Positions 19,501 to 26,819 of a DNA stretch of 64,000 bases are shown piece by piece. This stretch comes from UBA1429 sp964482225 (lineage in GTDB: Bacteria; Chloroflexota; Anaerolineae; UBA1429), in contig CAYZWT010000002.1 of NCBI GenBank assembly GCA_964482225.1, positions 113,203 to 177,202 on the forward strand. Direction: 5' to 3'. Below the pieces are notes generated by a model that was not told the DNA's origin, made no database searches, and saw nothing but the letters and a program-made list of their open reading frames with translations. Numbering within the stretch: the first letter of the stretch is position 1; each line of letters starts with the position of its first letter. Made by a program: the position numbers and the translations under genes.

Positions 19501-19622
19501 GGGTCGAAGGCCCTCTGTGCCCGCGCAGGCAGGCCGCCGAGGATCAGACTCGCGATCACGAACAAAGTGACGATGAACAGCCTATTACGTCGTGCGTTGC
19601 CGGTTGATGCTAACGATAACAT
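16560..19622 (-). CDS. Secreted C25-family (gingipain-type) cysteine peptidase with Fn3-like repeats
   Basis: A 1020-residue protein with a signal peptide (RLFIVTLFVIASLILGGLPARA, cleavage near residue 36) and an N-terminal propeptide-like region of about 230 residues. The C25 catalytic domain (about residues 240-700) carries the likely dyad His542 (IVAWWGHGNATG) and Cys597 (FVLQVACTNGSP). Three repeated modules of about 100 residues follow, containing C-G-P/H-C-EGE-x-VTYDVYL and YTWRVVA, two of them clearly duplicated, then a further sandwich domain. These look like Fn3-type domains with conserved cysteines. The protein ends FLPMASRK, a short hydrophobic-plus-basic tail reminiscent of the endings of secreted Chloroflexota proteins. 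It should be an extracellular protease. It converges on the Asp-box surface protein. Confidence 0.85.
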   Translation of the reverse strand: MLSLASTGNARRNRLFIVTLFVIASLILGGLPARAQRAFDPTPAASGSITIPLPQSGAPGVESAPRGDVPTFPDMVANFSPGEPQLPVAVWRILLPPDVVAQSVKVELVAPEWADLPGQYDVAAAPPLAASDLEGTPEWGGHEPEALRDGRLLAIYEQDAYWPAHPIAILSVGSQRNWRVLELAYWPLAYNPAQGTLRQITGGALRVTYQRSGAPGLALDAASGAAWDALAPSLLNPTDHSLYVDHARSAGYSLDAEGVATSATNDYVIITTAAIAANSAQLAAFVQSKQQAGHGVKVVTEGASATSTTYVSGGTVDARADNIRNWLASRYASEGIQYVLLIGKPSTDSFDSATSVPMKITYPFMSNAVATDMYYSDLSGNWNLNANDRFGELADIGAGGIDRLPEVYVGRVPFYGSYAELDSILAKFVAYQGAGGDLAWRQRALIAAAISNHGPQDNNNDGVVVYPPDYPASFRTYGDDWGQALRNVALGAGLSAYTLYEKEGVYADGSAYPLTAANAPLNTANLVGAWQQGYGIVAWWGHGNATGAYRRIWVHDDTRADHITQYSQETQTTALFTTAQVAQLNNSRPSFVLQVACTNGSPNTSTNLGYGLLVNGAVGTISSSHLSYYVLGPWPSSGTMGDNATLAYMAMDRMLNYDETIGEALAYYRANALMGSNGQLWQNMVVSNLYGDPALSLTSSGAGCAVPPPTPTSPTPSDSAGDVDPNADLAWLGGPGCEGETVTYDVYLAVNGSAETLVCSGAESSACAPGPLQEGATYTWRVVAQSSVGETQGPEWTFATQVTPCSLSPVEPNDPMPADGQTGVALDAQLSWCGGHPCEGEQVTYEVYLEANTVTTPTVLVCSNVDDARCDPGPLQEGTQYAWQVIAWGLNGPVRGPIWTFDTAVCSVPAPVSLGAPNDGAQITGGQPLQLLWQPAEGARRYQIQVAREDTFETLLANQQTDETGLTLAATMGSGAYYWRVRVVETTLGCPSVGEWSETRSFEVQSSGLSFAFLPMASRK

Positions 19623-20036
19623 TCTAGTCCCCTAGTCCAAGAGTCGCGCCGACTTTCACAGGTTCCTCCATGGAACGAGCCAGCTCGCAGCCGATCCTGA
19701 CAGACTCCTACCTGATTCTGACCTAATCATAGCGCCGAGACCGGTAACAGTGCAACTTTTATGTCTATCTTACGCGAGTTGTATCTGCTGACCATACGCC
19801 AATGACGCCATGCTAAACGCTACGTAAATACTCTATGATATAGGATAATATAGGGAGGTTGCTTATATAACAATATCGTTTTTTCGATGCCAAAACGCGC
19901 CGCACACGGGCCGTGTGCGGCGCGTTTTGGCATTTCGCAGGGCTGATGATCGGGCTGTCTGTTGCGCTATTCTGTATTCTTACAGTGAATTTACGTTAAC
20001 GGGAGATAAAGAGGAGGGGTGGGGAGCCTACCGAGC
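19623..20036. other. Intergenic region upstream of the C25 peptidase
   Basis: This 414-bp stretch, noticeably AT-richer than its neighbours between 19740 and 19890, holds the promoter region of the minus-strand peptidase and, at 19887-19933, the terminator palindrome of hpt. No open frame with a credible start is present. Confidence 0.5.
19887..19933. terminator. 47-bp perfect palindrome, bidirectional terminator
   Basis: Arms of 23 bp (19887-19909 and 19911-19933) are perfect complements around a single central G. Inside them a GC-rich 14-bp stem is preceded by AAAA and followed by TTTT on either strand, the arrangement of an intrinsic terminator working in both directions. It lies about 100 bp beyond the hpt stop on the minus strand. 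Confidence 0.8.
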
Positions 20037-20600
20037 TCAGGCTGCGTGGTCTTGGTTCGGCTTGAGGGTGGCGATGAACGAGAGGTTGCGATAGTAGCCG
20101 TTCTTGTCCAGGCCATAGCCTACGACGAACTCATCCGGCAACTCGAGGCCCCGATAATCCAGGGGGATGTTGATCAGGCGCCGGTAAGGGCGGTCGAACA
20201 GGACGCACACGCGCAGCGAGGCGGGTTGGCGCGTGCGCAGCGTGCGCAGGAGATAGTCGAGCGTGAGGCCCGTGTCAATCACGTCCTCGACAAAGAGCAC
20301 GTGTCGGCCGGTGATGGACTCGTCCAGGTCTTTGACGATGCGCACGGTGCCGGTGGAAGCAGAGGCGCCATAGTGGGAGATGGCCATGAAATCCACCGCC
20401 ACGGGGATGGTGATGGCCCGCAGCAGGTCGGCCATGAACAGGGCCACGCCATTGAGCACGCCCACCAGCACAGGGCGCAGGCCCGCATAGTCGCGGCTGA
20501 TCTCGGCGCCCATTGCGCCGACGGCGGCCTGGATCTCTTGATCGGAAAGCACCACGCGCTCGACACGCTCTGCCAGCCAATGCCCCGCGAATTCAGCCAT
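20037..20600 (-). CDS. hpt: Hypoxanthine phosphoribosyltransferase
   Basis: The enzyme salvages hypoxanthine (and usually guanine) to IMP/GMP using PRPP in the cytoplasm. The type I PRTase fold is clear: the PRPP-binding loop VLFVEDVIDTGLTL (about residues 100-113), an upstream VGVLNGVALFMADLLR loop, and the C-terminal purine-contact region LPDEFVVGYGLDKNGYYRNL, which in the family precedes the catalytic end. Length (187 aa) is normal. I chose the ATG at 20598-20600, which overlaps the stop of the upstream gene in ATGGCTGA; the two are co-transcribed from the promoter at 21068. Confidence 0.92.
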   Translation of the reverse strand: MAEFAGHWLAERVERVVLSDQEIQAAVGAMGAEISRDYAGLRPVLVGVLNGVALFMADLLRAITIPVAVDFMAISHYGASASTGTVRIVKDLDESITGRHVLFVEDVIDTGLTLDYLLRTLRTRQPASLRVCVLFDRPYRRLINIPLDYRGLELPDEFVVGYGLDKNGYYRNLSFIATLKPNQDHAA

Positions 20601-21015
20601 CGGCGTTCTCCAGCGCTTGCTTGCCCACCAGATCGTCGGACTGATCCTCGATGCCAAAGCGCTGCAGCATCCACTCGAAATCCTTGCGGTTCCAGAGCTT
20701 GATCTGCACGTCGGGGTAGAGGGTTCGCAGCAGCCGCACTTTGCGCCGCTTGATGCGGATCAGCTTTTGGCGCAGGGTGGTCAACTCGACGAATATGCCC
20801 TGGTCAACCAGGTAGAAATCAGGGGAGAATGCCTCGATCACAATGCCGTTCTCGTCCCAACGGAGAGGAAAGGTGTAGGGCTCGTACTGCCAGCGGATGC
20901 CAAAAAAGTCGAGGATACTGGCGAACTCTTGTTCGCTGGGGTGGGCGAACTCGATAGCCTCGCGCGGCACCTCCGGGTTGCGGACAGGGCGAGGCTGGTT
21001 GACGTCAACTTGCAT
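20593..21015 (-). CDS. Hypothetical protein, possible nuclease-like fold, upstream partner of hpt
   Basis: A 140-residue protein that I cannot assign to a named family. The central part AFSPDFYLVDQGIFVELTTLRQK has the spacing (acidic...D...E-x-T) seen in PD-(D/E)XK-like or DUF559-like nuclease folds, and it is followed by a basic helix KLIRIKRRKVRLLRTLYP. That resemblance is weak evidence of nucleic acid binding. The first in-frame ATG with flanking coding character is at 21013-21015; longer forms run through the promoter. There is no good Shine-Dalgarno. Its stop overlaps the hpt start by 8 bp, so the pair is translationally coupled. Confidence 0.65.
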   Translation of the reverse strand: MQVDVNQPRPVRNPEVPREAIEFAHPSEQEFASILDFFGIRWQYEPYTFPLRWDENGIVIEAFSPDFYLVDQGIFVELTTLRQKLIRIKRRKVRLLRTLYPDVQIKLWNRKDFEWMLQRFGIEDQSDDLVGKQALENADG

Positions 21016-21521
21016 ATAGCCGGCTGAGGCTCCTGGCCAGGTTGCTGTGCGTTTGCTTGCTGGTGGGATTATAGGCCAGACGAGCGCCTTGTCAACGCGC
21101 TTGCCGGGCGCCTGTGCACAAAAAAAGGGCGCCGCCCGACCTCCTGGCCGGGTGCACCCCTGAGCAAAGAGCAAAGCCCCAAGTGACCGCGATTCGTTGA
21201 CTGACACACCAATTCGTTTTTGTGGAGTGTCTTCTCCGCCAGACCAAGTGGGTCTCACTTTCCTTCAGCGAACTGTCGTACTCGTTTGATGGCGTACAAA
21301 CAGCAACTCTCGCTGCCATCTCTAGGCCACGTACGGCCCTCTGGGTCTTACCCCAGGAACTCTCCGCCCACTCGACCCACTCACTTGGTGTGAGCCCGAA
21401 CGTTAGCCTCTCGGGGCTTTGCATTGTCATAATAGCAGAAATGCGTCGAAATGTCAAGTGTTATGTGCGAGATTTGACACTTTCTCCTCTATCGTAGCGC
21501 CCCGGCGCATCCCGCTCGCCC
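21016..21521. other. 506-bp intergenic region, lower GC, no assigned gene
   Basis: Apart from the hpt promoter at its left end, this region has no recognised gene. An open frame of 121 codons on the minus strand (21092-21457) uses codons unlike the neighbours and has no convincing ribosome binding site. A 10-bp inverted repeat (GCAAAGCCCC at 21171-21180 and its complement at 21413-21422) brackets the lower-GC core, but I find no flanking duplication. It may be the remnant of an inserted element. Confidence 0.35.
21068..21095 (-). promoter_or_regulatory. Consensus sigma70 promoter for the hpt operon
   Basis: On the minus strand, a perfect TTGACA (21090-21095), a 16-nt spacer and a perfect TATAAT (21068-21073) lie about 50 bp before the start of the gene at 21015. 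This is one of the strongest promoters in the window. Confidence 0.75.
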
Positions 21522-21908
21522 TCACACGTTGGTGGCCTGGCGATACAGTGGCCCCATGTAGCCGAGATAGCTCGCCAGGCTCTGGGCCATCCATTCGTCG
21601 CCGCGTAGACGCAGCATCCCCGAAAAATAGGCCGATTCGCCGCTCAGTTTGCCGCTCAGCAGCTTGTCCAGCGTGTCCGACTTGAGCGTCACGCCGACGC
21701 TGGCCTGTGCGGCGCCTTCCTTGGCGCTACTGAACGCGCCTTTCGAGAACGACAGCACATATTCGGCGTTCTCCAGGTCGGTGACTGTGAACGCCAACGA
21801 GGCGTTGGCGTTGGCGATGCGCGCCAGAAACGCATCGTCCTGCTGCAACTCGGCCACTACCTGATCCAGCACGGCGTAGAGCTGTTCTTTGGTCTGATAC
21901 TCGGCCAT
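21522..21908 (-). CDS. SCP2 sterol-binding domain protein
   Basis: A 128-residue protein spanning a single SCP2-type domain. The hydrophobic alpha/beta core (LAFTVTDLENAEYVLSFSKGAF) and the later VGVTLKSDTLDKLLSGKLSGESAYFSGMLRLRGD follow the pattern of the family, in which a lipid-binding tunnel is capped by the GKL...F..GKL.v.GD region. It would bind a fatty acyl or other lipid in the cytoplasm. The ATG at 21906-21908 is preceded by GGGAGGTAG at a suitable distance. It is a single gene, divergent from argJ. Confidence 0.8.
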   Translation of the reverse strand: MAEYQTKEQLYAVLDQVVAELQQDDAFLARIANANASLAFTVTDLENAEYVLSFSKGAFSSAKEGAAQASVGVTLKSDTLDKLLSGKLSGESAYFSGMLRLRGDEWMAQSLASYLGYMGPLYRQATNV

Positions 21909-22000
21909 GACTACCTCCCTGTGCTTGGGCCCATACGGCTGGGCTCGACTGTACCGCCGTGCGCATTGTAACCGACTGCGCTGCGCTGCGCAAGCGAGCG

Positions 22001-22029
22001 TTGACATGCCTCGCCGCCGCGCCTATACT
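22001..22029 (+). promoter_or_regulatory. Promoter of argJ
   Basis: TTGACA (22001-22006), a 17-nt spacer and TATACT (22024-22029) lie 40 bp before the argJ ATG. The predicted leader is about 35 nt and contains AGGAGG at 22058-22063. Confidence 0.75.
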
Positions 22030-22070
22030 CGACGCCAGTTACGCAGCATCCCCTTTAGGAGGTCGTGCAG

Positions 22071-23303
22071 ATGGCCCATCGCGTGCGCGTTATCGAGGAC
22101 GGTTCCGTCACCTCCACCCCAGGGTTCGAGGCCGCCGGCGTGGCTGCCGGGATCAAGGCCGGGGGCGCCCCCGACTTGGCGCTGGTGCGCTCAGTCAGGC
22201 CGTGTGCGGCGGCGGCGGTGTTCACCACCAACCTGTTCCAGGCCGCGCCCGTGCTCTATGATCGCGCATTGTTGGGGCGCAATCCCCTTGGGTTACGGGG
22301 CGTGGTGATCAACAGCGGATGCGCCAATGCCTGCACGGGCGAGCAGGGTCTGCGCGACGCCGAGGCGACGGCTGCCGCCGCCGCCCAACACGCCGGCGGT
22401 TCGGCCAACGACTATATGGTCATGTCCACCGGCGTCATTGGGCAACCCTTGCCTATGGGCAAGCTGCTTCCGGGCGTACAAGCCGCCGCCCAGGCGCTCG
22501 AGAGCACGGTAGAGGCCGGGCATCGCGCGGCTCGCGCCATCATGACCACCGACACGGTGCCCAAGGAGGTGGCCGTCTATGTCGAGAGCGACACGGGCGG
22601 GTTTACCGTGGCAGGCATGGCCAAGGGCGCGGGCATGATCAGCCCCAATATGGCAACCCTGCTGGTGGTGTTCACCACCGACGCGTGCATCGCCCCCGGG
22701 CTCGCCCAACAGGCGCTGGCGGCGGCGGTGGGCGTTAGCCTGAATATGATCACCATAGATGGCGATATGAGCACCAACGACACGGCGCTGTTGTTGGCCA
22801 ATGGCCTGGCCGAGATGCCCGACATCGTCTCTACCGACGCTCCCGAGTACGCAGCCTTTGTGGAGGGACTCACAGACGTGGCCGTCGCGCTCGCCAAGGG
22901 GCTGGTGCGCGATGGCGAGGGCGCCACGCGCTTTATCGAGATCCGCGTCAGCGAGGCGGCCAGCTTGGCCGAGGCGCGCCAGGTGGGCATGGCCGTCGCC
23001 AACTCGTCCCTGGTCAAGACCGCCGTCTATGGCCAGGACGCCAACTGGGGCCGCATTATCTGCGCCGTGGGCTATGCTGGCGTCCCCCTGGACCCCTACG
23101 CGGTGCGGGTCTGGCTGGGCGATCTGGAACTGGTGCGCGACGGAGGGCCGTATCAGGTGGACGAGGCGCGGGCCTCCGAGATCCTGGCCCAGAACGATAT
23201 TCCCATCCGCATTGCTCTGGGCCGTGGCAACGCCGAGGCCACCATCTGGACCAGCGACCTCTCCCATGCTTATGTGGATATCAACGCCCACTACCGCACC
23301 TGA
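22071..23303 (+). CDS. argJ: Bifunctional glutamate N-acetyltransferase / amino-acid acetyltransferase
   Basis: ArgJ moves the acetyl group from N-acetylornithine to glutamate (and, in the bifunctional form, from acetyl-CoA), in the cyclic arginine pathway in the cytoplasm. The protein is 410 aa, the normal precursor length. The autocleavage site is visible in GMISPNMATLLVVF, where the Ala-Thr bond is cut and Thr becomes the nucleophile. VVINSGCANACTG forms the oxyanion hole region, and NTDTVPK-like IMTTDTVPKE is conserved. The end SHAYVDINAHYRT is the family's standard C-terminus. ATG 22071 is preferred over the GTG two codons earlier because AGGAGG lies 7 nt upstream. No other arg gene is in the window. 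Confidence 0.95.
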   Translation: MAHRVRVIEDGSVTSTPGFEAAGVAAGIKAGGAPDLALVRSVRPCAAAAVFTTNLFQAAPVLYDRALLGRNPLGLRGVVINSGCANACTGEQGLRDAEATAAAAAQHAGGSANDYMVMSTGVIGQPLPMGKLLPGVQAAAQALESTVEAGHRAARAIMTTDTVPKEVAVYVESDTGGFTVAGMAKGAGMISPNMATLLVVFTTDACIAPGLAQQALAAAVGVSLNMITIDGDMSTNDTALLLANGLAEMPDIVSTDAPEYAAFVEGLTDVAVALAKGLVRDGEGATRFIEIRVSEAASLAEARQVGMAVANSSLVKTAVYGQDANWGRIICAVGYAGVPLDPYAVRVWLGDLELVRDGGPYQVDEARASEILAQNDIPIRIALGRGNAEATIWTSDLSHAYVDINAHYRT

Positions 23304-23331
23304 GTGGGGTAGTGGGCGCGCGGCTGCCCTA

Positions 23332-24156
23332 TCAGTGGGCGGCCATCCAGGCGGTGATGCGGGCCATGAACGCCTCCCAGCGGTCGCGCTGGACGTTGTG
23401 GCCCGCTCCGGCGATGTGGATCAGTTGCCCATCGCGCCAGATGCCCGTGGCCTGCACGGCGGCATCCCAGCCGCTATGGGAATCCAGATGAGGCTCGGCC
23501 ACCAAAAGCAGCATGGGACACTGGATGGCAGCAAAGATCTTTTGCCAGGGCCGCTTTTCCTGGGCAAAGAAACGCCCGTACTCGGGCGAGACCTGTAGCT
23601 TGCTCTCGGCCCAGGGCTGTAGCTCTTCCTCATGCCATCCGGGGCTCTCCTCGCGACATCGCGCGATCAGCCCATCGAGGCCCAGCGCCTGCGTCTCGAT
23701 CATGCGGGCGCGCGATTGGGCGATGCGCTCGGCGGCCTGCTCTGCCGAGCCGCGATAGGGGCCTGCGTTCGAGATAAAGCCCGAGTCGATCACCACCAGG
23801 CTGCGGGGCAGCTCTGGGAAATCGGCGGCGCAGTTTGCCGAGATCTCGCCGCCCATCGAGTGCCCGATGAGGTGCGGCCTCTCGATGCCCAAGCCGCGAA
23901 TCAGCCCGGCCAGGTCAGCCGCCGATTGGCGGGGACCATAGTCCTCGGCGGGCTTGTCCGAGAGGCCGTGGCCCCGGGCGTCCACCATGATCACGTCATA
24001 GTCGCTCTCCAGCGCCCGCGCCGTGCGGCTCCAACAGAGGCCGCTGTCGGTGGCCCCGTGGGAGAGCACCACGGGCGGCCTGGAGCCGTCGCCCGTGCGC
24101 CAGTAGTGCATCCGAATCCCGTTCGTTTCGACGAACCCATCGCGCCAGTTACCCAT
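23332..24156 (-). CDS. Alpha/beta hydrolase, tandem copy 1
   Basis: A 274-residue alpha/beta hydrolase. The nucleophile Ser is in IGHSMGGE (G-x-S-x-G), the oxyanion motif in LSHGATDSG, and the catalytic His near the end in GAGHNVQRD. The acid is probably the Asp of LLVAEPHLDSH or a nearby Asp. Family members hydrolyse esters, epoxides or C-C bonds; the substrate is unknown. The protein is strongly similar to its neighbour at 24229-25053 along its whole length, and the last 90 bp are almost identical. It follows that gene after 72 bp and is probably co-transcribed with it. Confidence 0.88.
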   Translation of the reverse strand: MGNWRDGFVETNGIRMHYWRTGDGSRPPVVLSHGATDSGLCWSRTARALESDYDVIMVDARGHGLSDKPAEDYGPRQSAADLAGLIRGLGIERPHLIGHSMGGEISANCAADFPELPRSLVVIDSGFISNAGPYRGSAEQAAERIAQSRARMIETQALGLDGLIARCREESPGWHEEELQPWAESKLQVSPEYGRFFAQEKRPWQKIFAAIQCPMLLLVAEPHLDSHSGWDAAVQATGIWRDGQLIHIAGAGHNVQRDRWEAFMARITAWMAAH

Positions 24157-24228
24157 GTCTAGCTCCTTGTGTGTATGTGCTGCGCATGCAGGAGTAGCCC
24201 CATATCGAAACGCGCCCCCTTGGTGGCG

Positions 24229-25053
24229 TCAGTGGGCGGCCATCCAGGCGGTGATGCGGGCCATGAATGCCTCCCAGCGATCGCGCTGGACGTTGTGGCC
24301 CGCTCCGGCGATGTGTATCAGTTGGCCCTCGCGCCAAATGCCCGTGGCCTGCACGGCGGCATCCCAGGCGGTATGTGAGTGACGCTCTGGGTCCCCCACC
24401 AGCAACAGCATGGGGCATTGGATGGCCGCCAGGGTCTCTTGCCAGGGGCGCTTGGCCTCGGTGAAAAAGAGCCGCCCATTCAGCGATGCTTGCAGCTTGG
24501 ACTCGGCCCAGGGCTCCAGCTCGTCTTTGTGCCAGCCGGGGTTCTCGATGCGGCAGCGGGCGATCAACTCCTCCAGGGTGCTCGCCTGCATCTCGCGCAT
24601 AGCGGCCTGCATGCCGGCGATGCGTTGCCCCGCCTCCTCCGGCGATACGGCATAGCGTCCGCCGTTGGAGATGAATCCCGAATCTATGACCACCAGGCTA
24701 CGGGGCAGCTCGGGGAAATCGGCGGCGCAATTGGCCGAGATCTCGCCGCCCATCGAGTGTCCGATGAGGTGCGGCTTTTCGATGCCCAGCGCCCGAATGA
24801 GCCCGGCCAGATCGGCGGCGGAGACGCGGGGGCCATAGCCCTGGTCGGGCGCATCCGAGAGGCCGTGGCCCCGGGCGTCCACCATGATCACGTCATAGGC
24901 GGCCTCTAGCGCCCGCGCCGTGCGGCTCCAACAGCGCCCGCTGTCTGCGCCCCCGTGCGAGAGCACCACGGGCGGCTTGGAGCCATCCCCCGTGCGCCAG
25001 TAGTGCATGCGGATTCCGTTCGTCTCGACATAACTAGATTGCCATGCGTTCAT
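24229..25053 (-). CDS. Alpha/beta hydrolase, tandem copy 2
   Basis: Also 274 residues, with the same features as copy 1: LSHGGADSG, IGHSMGGE and GAGHNVQRD. Differences concentrate in the cap region (about residues 130-200), as expected if the two copies have diverged in substrate choice. The ATG at 25051-25053 was chosen by alignment with copy 1 (MNAW/MGNW); it lies 26 bp beyond the -10 of a promoter (TTGACG-17-TACACT at 25079-25107). Gene order suggests this is the promoter-proximal copy of a two-gene unit. Confidence 0.88.
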   Translation of the reverse strand: MNAWQSSYVETNGIRMHYWRTGDGSKPPVVLSHGGADSGRCWSRTARALEAAYDVIMVDARGHGLSDAPDQGYGPRVSAADLAGLIRALGIEKPHLIGHSMGGEISANCAADFPELPRSLVVIDSGFISNGGRYAVSPEEAGQRIAGMQAAMREMQASTLEELIARCRIENPGWHKDELEPWAESKLQASLNGRLFFTEAKRPWQETLAAIQCPMLLLVGDPERHSHTAWDAAVQATGIWREGQLIHIAGAGHNVQRDRWEAFMARITAWMAAH

Positions 25054-25078
25054 GTGCTTCCTCCCAAACGTTTGCCGG

Positions 25079-25107
25079 AGTGTAGGTCGCGCGAGAGAGG
25101 TCGTCAA
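25079..25107 (-). promoter_or_regulatory. Promoter of the tandem hydrolase genes
   Basis: On the minus strand TTGACG (25102-25107), a 17-nt spacer and TACACT (25079-25084) precede the ATG at 25053 by about 26 bp. Confidence 0.6.
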
Positions 25108-25305
25108 CCGCGAGGGGTCTCGATGAGGCAGGCGGCCAGCCGAGAGCGAGGGGGTGGGCGAGACGCGAAAACAGCCGATTGCCCCGCGAGCGGACCGCAT
25201 GCGCAAGGGAGGCCCTATCGCCGGCTACTGTCATCCGGTAAAGCTTGCTCGGCGGTAAACGTCACGATGCTCTGCAGCGTCACGGCAAAGCGCCCGCCTG
25301 GTCGC

Positions 25306-26034
25306 TTACCAGCCCAGGGCCAGCCGGGAGATCAGGCGGCCTGGCAGGCCCACCGCGCGCATGTGCTCCTGCGTGCGCTCAATGGGATAGGCCACCCGCC
25401 GATGCTCGACCGTGAGCGTATCGGTCTCGACCAACAGATAGGCGGCGCGCGGGTCGCCATCGCGAGGCTGGCCCACGCTGCCCGGGTTCACGATGTACTG
25501 CCCTTGATCCAGGGTCAGGGGCTCGTTTTCGGGCAGGGCCAGCATCTGGGTAAGAGAGTTCTCTTCCGGCTGCCAAAAGACAACGGGCATGTGCGTGTGC
25601 CCCACCAGGCAGATCGAGGTCTCCAGATAGGGGAAATTGAGGGTCGCGGTGCTGGCGTAGAACAAGTACTCCCAGATGGGGTAGCGTGGGCTGCCGTGGG
25701 CCAGGGTGATCTCGCCGGCGACCCGGGTCTCGGGCAGCTCCTCCAGGTAGTGGCGAGCCTCTTCAGAGAGCTGCTCGCGGGTCCAGAGATTGGCCGCGCG
25801 AGCGTCGTTGTTGAAATCCTCGAGATCGAGCCGCCCCAACACGCCCCAGTCATGGTTGCCGGGGATGGCGAGATGCTCGTATGTGCGGATGGTGGCGATG
25901 CAAGCCTCGGGATCTGGCCCATAGCCCACAACATCCCCCAGCGACCAAAGCATGTCAAACGACCCTGCATCCTCCAGGACGGCATTCAGGGCGTGGATGT
26001 TGGCATGGATATCGGACACGACCAGTACGCGCAT
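25306..26034 (-). CDS. Metallophosphoesterase (calcineurin-like)
   Basis: A 242-residue cytoplasmic protein of the YfcE/MJ0936-like metallophosphoesterase family. The five metal-binding blocks are visible in order: SDIHAN (residues 8-13), GDVVGYGPDP, GNHDWG, AHGSP and GHTHMP. They hold a di-metal centre that hydrolyses phosphodiesters or phosphomonoesters. Between blocks 3 and 4 lies a helical insert (LDLEDFNNDARAANLW) typical of this subgroup. The ATG at 26032-26034 has GGAGGAGCG directly before it. The likely promoter has an extended -10 (TGCTACACT, -10 at 26067-26072). Substrate is not deducible. Confidence 0.9.
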   Translation of the reverse strand: MRVLVVSDIHANIHALNAVLEDAGSFDMLWSLGDVVGYGPDPEACIATIRTYEHLAIPGNHDWGVLGRLDLEDFNNDARAANLWTREQLSEEARHYLEELPETRVAGEITLAHGSPRYPIWEYLFYASTATLNFPYLETSICLVGHTHMPVVFWQPEENSLTQMLALPENEPLTLDQGQYIVNPGSVGQPRDGDPRAAYLLVETDTLTVEHRRVAYPIERTQEHMRAVGLPGRLISRLALGW

Positions 26035-26202
26035 CGCTCCTCCCTCTTGCGTGGCAGCTTTCGCGCAGTGTAGCATACATCGTGCGCGCAAGCCAGCGTT
26101 CGCGCGCGCCACGGAGGGCTTGGCTGGTATGTCGCGAAGCCAGGAGGAACCGAACCGCGCAATGGGCAACACGGGCCTGGACATGGCGACCCCATATCAG
26201 AA

Positions 26203-26239
26203 AGCGGCATGGACGACGCCGATCATCGTCCATGCCGCT
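26203..26239 (-). terminator. Terminator of the small secreted protein gene
   Basis: A perfect 14-bp stem (26203-26216 with 26226-26239) and a 9-nt loop lie just beyond the stop at 26254 on the minus strand, followed by TTTCT. Confidence 0.75.
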
Positions 26240-26253
26240 CGATATGCGCTCTC

Positions 26254-26670
26254 CTAGAAGAGCTGGCCAAACTCGTCTACGCGCCCGATCCATTCCAGGC
26301 CGGTGGGGGGATGCTCCAAGTGTACGTGGTAGACGCGCGGCGACTGGTTGTCTGCCCTGGCGGTAACGCAGATGCGCCAGCTCTCGGCCAGGTAGCAGTA
26401 GCCGCCAGCCCCGTCCAGGGCGTCGCCTGCCAGCGGCTCGACCGTCCAGCGGATGCCCGGCGCGGGCGCCGCACTGCCGTGGGTGGCGCTCAAGTGCGCC
26501 AGCACGGCATCCAGCGTTACGATGTATCCGGCGCCCGAGGGCAGCTCTGGCTGGGGAGGTAGCGTGGGCGCGGGTTCTGCCTGCGGCTCGGCAAACACCG
26601 GCAGGGCGGCGGCCAGCGGCAGTAGACACACGAGCACCAAGGCAACGAGCAGATAGCGTTCGCCGTTCAT
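26254..26670 (-). CDS. Small secreted protein of unknown function
   Basis: A 138-residue protein with a clear signal peptide (LLVALVLVCLLPLAAALPVFA, cleavage after residue 27) and then a Pro-rich linker (EPAPTLPPQPELP). The mature domain contains two cysteines (GGYCYLAESWRICV) that could form a disulphide, and ends HLEHPPTGLEWIGRVDEFGQLF. I do not recognise the family. The ATG at 26668-26670 has GGAGGTGG six bases upstream. It has its own terminator and lies between the APC permease and the metallophosphoesterase, so it is probably a separate unit. Confidence 0.7.
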   Translation of the reverse strand: MNGERYLLVALVLVCLLPLAAALPVFAEPQAEPAPTLPPQPELPSGAGYIVTLDAVLAHLSATHGSAAPAPGIRWTVEPLAGDALDGAGGYCYLAESWRICVTARADNQSPRVYHVHLEHPPTGLEWIGRVDEFGQLF

Positions 26671-26757
26671 GGCCACCTCCTTGCAGGATATCACTGGACA
26701 TCGGCGCGTACTTGACTGACGTCCATGATAACACCCAGGTTCCCCTGGGGACACGCT

Positions 26758-26786
26758 CATCTGGCCAGTTTCCTCCTGGCCAGATG
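26758..26786 (-). terminator. Hairpin after the APC permease gene
   Basis: Perfect 11-bp arms (CATCTGGCCAG at 26758-26768 with 26776-26786) and a 7-nt loop lie 33 bp after the permease stop. No U-run follows, so this may be a terminator or an RNA-stabilising hairpin. Confidence 0.5.
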
Positions 26787-26819
26787 GGTAGGGAGGCGAT
26801 GAGCGCTGTTCGCCGGGGA

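Noticed and set aside
21171..21422. GCAAAGCCCC inverted repeats as ends of a mobile element
   Set aside because: There is no direct duplication next to the ends, the inner ends do not extend, and no transposase is present. Listed only as a possible remnant.
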